Part shown: piece after piece, positions 13,719 to 14,333 of the stretch
Numbering within the stretch: the first letter of the stretch is position 1
Layout of the letters: every line of letters begins with the position of its first letter
NCBI GenBank assembly: GCA_024636595.1
Contig: JAGXGT010000075.1
Coordinates: 1-14,333, forward strand
DNA: 14,333 nucleotides
DNA from: Sphingomonadales bacterium
GTDB lineage: Bacteria > Pseudomonadota > Alphaproteobacteria > Sphingomonadales > Sphingomonadaceae
Direction: 5' to 3'
Position numbers and translations under genes: made by a program
Notes under the pieces: model-generated
Seen by the model: only the letters and a program-made list of their open reading frames with translations
What the model was told of the DNA's origin: nothing
Databases searched by the model: none

Positions 13719-14294
13719 TCAGTCAGCAAACAACAGCACCGGTGTCTCGAGGAAATGTTTGAGCGCCTGCACATAGCTGGCGGCATCATAGCCATCTACT
13801 ACCCGGTGATCGCAAGAGATGGAAAGGTTCATCAGCTTGCGCGCGTGAATCTCCCCATCGATGATCATCGGCCGCTCGACAATCTTGTTCGGACCAATAA
13901 TCGCCACTTCGGGCCGGTTGATAACCGGTGTGGTCGCGATCCCGCCCAACGGCCCCAGCGACGTCAAGGTCAGCGTCGATCCTGACAATTCCTTTGCGGT
14001 CGCGCTGCCATCACGGGCGGCGGCGGCAAGACGGCCGATTTCTGCCGCCAATTGCCAGACATTCATATCTTGCGCATCACGCAGAACCGGAACCATCAGC
14101 CCCTGATCCGTCTGCGTCGCCATGCCGAGATGAACCGCGCCGTGCCGCGTGACAATGCCCGCTTCATCATCATAAATGGCGTTGAGCATCGGAAATTGCG
14201 GCAGCGACTTGCAGATCGCGACGATCAGTAGTGGCAACATCGTCAACTTTGGCCGCTCGCCGCGATTGGCATTCAGATCCGCACGCATATCCTC
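13719..14294 (-). CDS. 2-oxo acid dehydrogenase E2 acyltransferase, C-terminal catalytic fragment
   Basis: The dihydrolipoyl acyltransferase core of a 2-oxo acid dehydrogenase complex. Only the last 191 codons are genomic: the frame runs from GAG at 14294 (EDMRADLNANRGERPKL) into adapter sequence beyond. Diagnostic parts are HLGMATQTDQGLMVPVLRDA, TLTLTSLGPLGGIATTPVIN and the active-site SISCDHRVVDGYDAA, whose His and Asp belong to the HxxxD signature; the protein ends ETPVLLFAD. Lipoyl and E1/E3-binding domains are off the contig. The GGIATTPVINRPEVAIIGPN segment reminds me of branched-chain (BkdB-type) E2 rather than pyruvate or succinyl E2, but I hold that loosely. An apparent ATG start at 14309 lies in adapter and is false. 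Confidence 0.9.
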   Translation of the reverse strand, partial: EDMRADLNANRGERPKLTMLPLLIVAICKSLPQFPMLNAIYDDEAGIVTRHGAVHLGMATQTDQGLMVPVLRDAQDMNVWQLAAEIGRLAAAARDGSATAKELSGSTLTLTSLGPLGGIATTPVINRPEVAIIGPNKIVERPMIIDGEIHARKLMNLSISCDHRVVDGYDAASYVQALKHFLETPVLLFAD

Positions 14295-14333
14295 CTGTCT
14301 CTTATACACATCTCCGAGCCCACGAGACGCTCA
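14295..14333 (+). other. Nextera sequencing adapter left on the contig end (not genomic)
   Basis: From 14295 the sequence is CTGTCTCTTATACACATCT, the Tn5 mosaic-end read-through sequence, followed by CCGAGCCCACGAGAC, the Nextera read-2 adapter, to 14328. The last five bases GCTCA fall where an i7 index begins. The whole 34 bases match from memory without mismatch, and the E2 reading frame is interrupted exactly at the junction. Confidence 0.97.

Noticed and set aside
13719..14309. E2 frame with an ATG start at 14309 (MYKRQEDMRADL)
   Set aside because: The first five residues come from adapter sequence on the contig end; the genomic frame is open at 14294 and the gene is a fragment.
14295..14313. 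The 19-bp mosaic end as a transposon end of a genomic Tn5-like element
   Set aside because: It continues directly into Nextera adapter sequence and sits at the contig end, which is library chemistry and not a natural insertion.

Overview
This window looks like chromosomal DNA of a sphingomonad-type alphaproteobacterium (Sphingopyxis/Sphingorhabdus-like). That rests on the nuoA-B-C-D order with a Lys-rich NuoC tail, an efp/inositol-monophosphatase pair, a tkt-gap-pgk-class I fba run, zapA-6S RNA-5-FCL followed by a DUF2842 protein, and two families of short GC-rich intergenic palindromes. The genus is inference; no rRNA is present. Nearly everything is housekeeping. I see no CRISPR array, transposase, phage, toxin-antitoxin or biosynthetic island.

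Layout. Positions 1-2213 (minus strand) hold the start of the complex I operon, nuoA, nuoB, nuoC and the first 77 codons of nuoD, which is cut by the left edge. Repeat-derived hairpins sit directly before the ribosome binding sites of nuoC and nuoD. Positions 2318-3824 (minus) hold an inositol-monophosphatase-family gene and efp, separated by an inverted pair of a second repeat family. A small plus-strand gene of unknown function (4018-4263) converges on thiE and overlaps it by 4 bases. Positions 4260-10716 (minus) form a tight central-carbon cluster, tkt, gap, pgk, fba, an O-methyltransferase and thiE, with gaps of 2-38 nt. The fba frame is broken by what looks like one missing base.

From 10916 the plus strand carries a small coiled-coil gene, zapA, 6S RNA, 5-formyltetrahydrofolate cyclo-ligase and a DUF2842 membrane protein. 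A minus-strand tRNA-Asp(GTC) follows, then about 350 bp with no clear gene, a doubtful small ORF and an exported DUF11-like protein. The right end is the 3' part of a 2-oxo acid dehydrogenase E2 gene (minus strand).

How the parts relate. The tkt cluster covers triose-phosphate interconversion plus the pentose-phosphate link. thiE makes the precursor of the thiamine diphosphate that transketolase and E2-containing complexes need. complex I reoxidises the NADH from GapDH and 2-oxo acid dehydrogenases.

Two quality points dominate. The last 39 bases (14295-14333) match a Nextera sequencing adapter with the start of an index, so this is the raw end of a short-read contig and those bases are not genomic. 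The fba frameshift may likewise be an assembly error. The most interesting biology is the placement of the repeat hairpins flush with the ribosome binding sites of nuoC, nuoD and the inositol-monophosphatase gene. I did not find a convincing undescribed system.
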